Position numbers and translations under genes: made by a program. 64,000 nt of DNA from Aliidiomarina soli (GTDB lineage Bacteria; Pseudomonadota; Gammaproteobacteria; Enterobacterales; Alteromonadaceae), in contig NZ_PIPO01000005.1 in NCBI RefSeq assembly GCF_003986975.1, positions 186,001 through 250,000 on the forward strand, written 5' to 3'. Shown here piece after piece: positions 63,636 through 64,000 of the stretch (position 1 is the stretch's first letter; each line of letters starts with the position of its first letter). A model generated the notes under the pieces. The model worked only from the letters and a program-made list of their open reading frames with translations, had not been told where the DNA came from and did no database searches.

Positions 63636-64000
63636 TTAAAAGCGCCAGATGCGACCCGGGGTGATCACACCGTTAATCGGAACATCCCAGCTTGCCACCG
63701 GCAATTGCTCGACCTGCTGACAGTCGTGGGCCAGTCCGAACACGGTTAAGCCGGGTAGCTTGCCATTCAGCCAGGGAGCCAGGGTGCGGTCGTAAAAGCC
63801 GCCGCCCATACCGAGCCGGTTGCCATGCGGGTCAAAACCAACCAAAGGGATCAGCAGGCAGTCTATCTGCGCTAACGGCACCACTGCCTGGCAGCTCAAC
63901 ACAGGTTCAGGGATAGCAAAACGGTTGGGGCGCATAGGCGTTGTTTTGCTGTAGTCGAGCATCAGCAGGTGGCCAGGGTTGAACGGATGTAAAACCGGCA
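63636..64000 (-). CDS. ygfA: 5-formyltetrahydrofolate cyclo-ligase, 5' end outside window
   Basis: Only the C-terminal about 121 residues are present; the frame stays open to base 64000. PVLHPFNPGHLLML and GMGGGFYDRTL are conserved in MTHFS/YgfA, which recycles 5-formyl-THF to 5,10-methenyl-THF. In relatives the 6S RNA gene lies just upstream of ygfA, which here would be beyond the window. Same strand as rpiA, but a separate promoter lies between. Confidence 0.92.
   Translation of the reverse strand, partial: PVLHPFNPGHLLMLDYSKTTPMRPNRFAIPEPVLSCQAVVPLAQIDCLLIPLVGFDPHGNRLGMGGGFYDRTLAPWLNGKLPGLTVFGLAHDCQQVEQLPVASWDVPINGVITPGRIWRF

Noticed and set aside
1-64000. Prophage, transposon, CRISPR, tRNA or rRNA genes
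   Set aside because: I scanned for integrase/transposase-like frames, regularly spaced repeats and GGTTCGA-type tRNA arms and found none that held up.

Overview
This 64 kb window reads as an ordinary, gene-dense chromosomal segment of a marine gammaproteobacterium. An Idiomarina-like member of the Alteromonadales is my best guess. The guess rests on conserved blocks (yajC-secD-secF, ribH-nusB-thiL-pgpA, dxs-ispA-xseB, ygfA-rpiA-serA, phoB-phoR), a sodium-type flagellar stator (pomA-pomB), a BetT-like osmolyte carrier, SrmB and RdgC, and a SerA and YaaA close to the enterobacterial proteins. It is inference, not a marker-gene placement. I see no rRNA, tRNA, CRISPR array, insertion sequence, phage gene or transposase.

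Layout. 1-11.4 kb: the 3' part of an ArsJ-type exporter, a DPP III-like lipoprotein metallopeptidase, a BCCT osmolyte transporter divergent from a CASTOR/POLLUX-like ion channel, and an RND adaptor-pump pair. 11.4-16.8 kb: a cold-shock protein with a long leader, a cysteine synthase-family enzyme, a PAS/MCP receptor, and an overlapping GNAT plus RimK-like ATP-grasp pair. 16.9-20.4 kb: hemH followed by the TIGR03546/TIGR03545 envelope pair. 20.4-32 kb: an accessory-looking metabolic island. Here a GntP-type permease, an AlkK-like acyl-CoA ligase and an exported MetX-fold hydrolase form one operon, divergent from a TonB receptor and next to a CrbS/CrbR-like two-component system and a TRIC-family membrane protein. 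32-37 kb: an FHA-domain sigma-54 activator, then yajC-secD-secF. 37-41.4 kb: a compact archaic (Csu-like) chaperone-usher pilus operon. 41.9-44.9 kb: yaaA, a DUF3014 protein, a PlsC-like acyltransferase and an exported GNAT-like protein. 45-54.4 kb: riboflavin, thiamine, phospholipid and isoprenoid genes, the flagellar stator, thiI and a VanZ-like protein. 54.4-64 kb: srmB, an HDOD protein, rdgC, a sensor kinase, phoB-phoR, serA, rpiA and the start of ygfA's neighbourhood.

How the genes fit together. Most of the window is housekeeping. The stretches that say something about lifestyle are the 20-32 kb uptake/activation/acetate-switch island, the minimal pilus, and the GNAT/ATP-grasp peptide-modifying pair. 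Regulatory sites visible by eye include a well-placed Pho box before phoB, a sigma-28 promoter before pomAB, a sigma-70 promoter giving the cold-shock gene a leader of about 140 nt, a promoter for rpiA, several bidirectional terminators, and palindromes in the leaders or promoters of the TonB receptor, pilin and ribH genes. No wholly new system is proven. The best candidates for something under-described are the MetX-like hydrolase/AlkK/GntP/TonB module, the two-pilin archaic pilus, and the membrane-anchored GNAT-like protein coupled to a PlsC-type acyltransferase.
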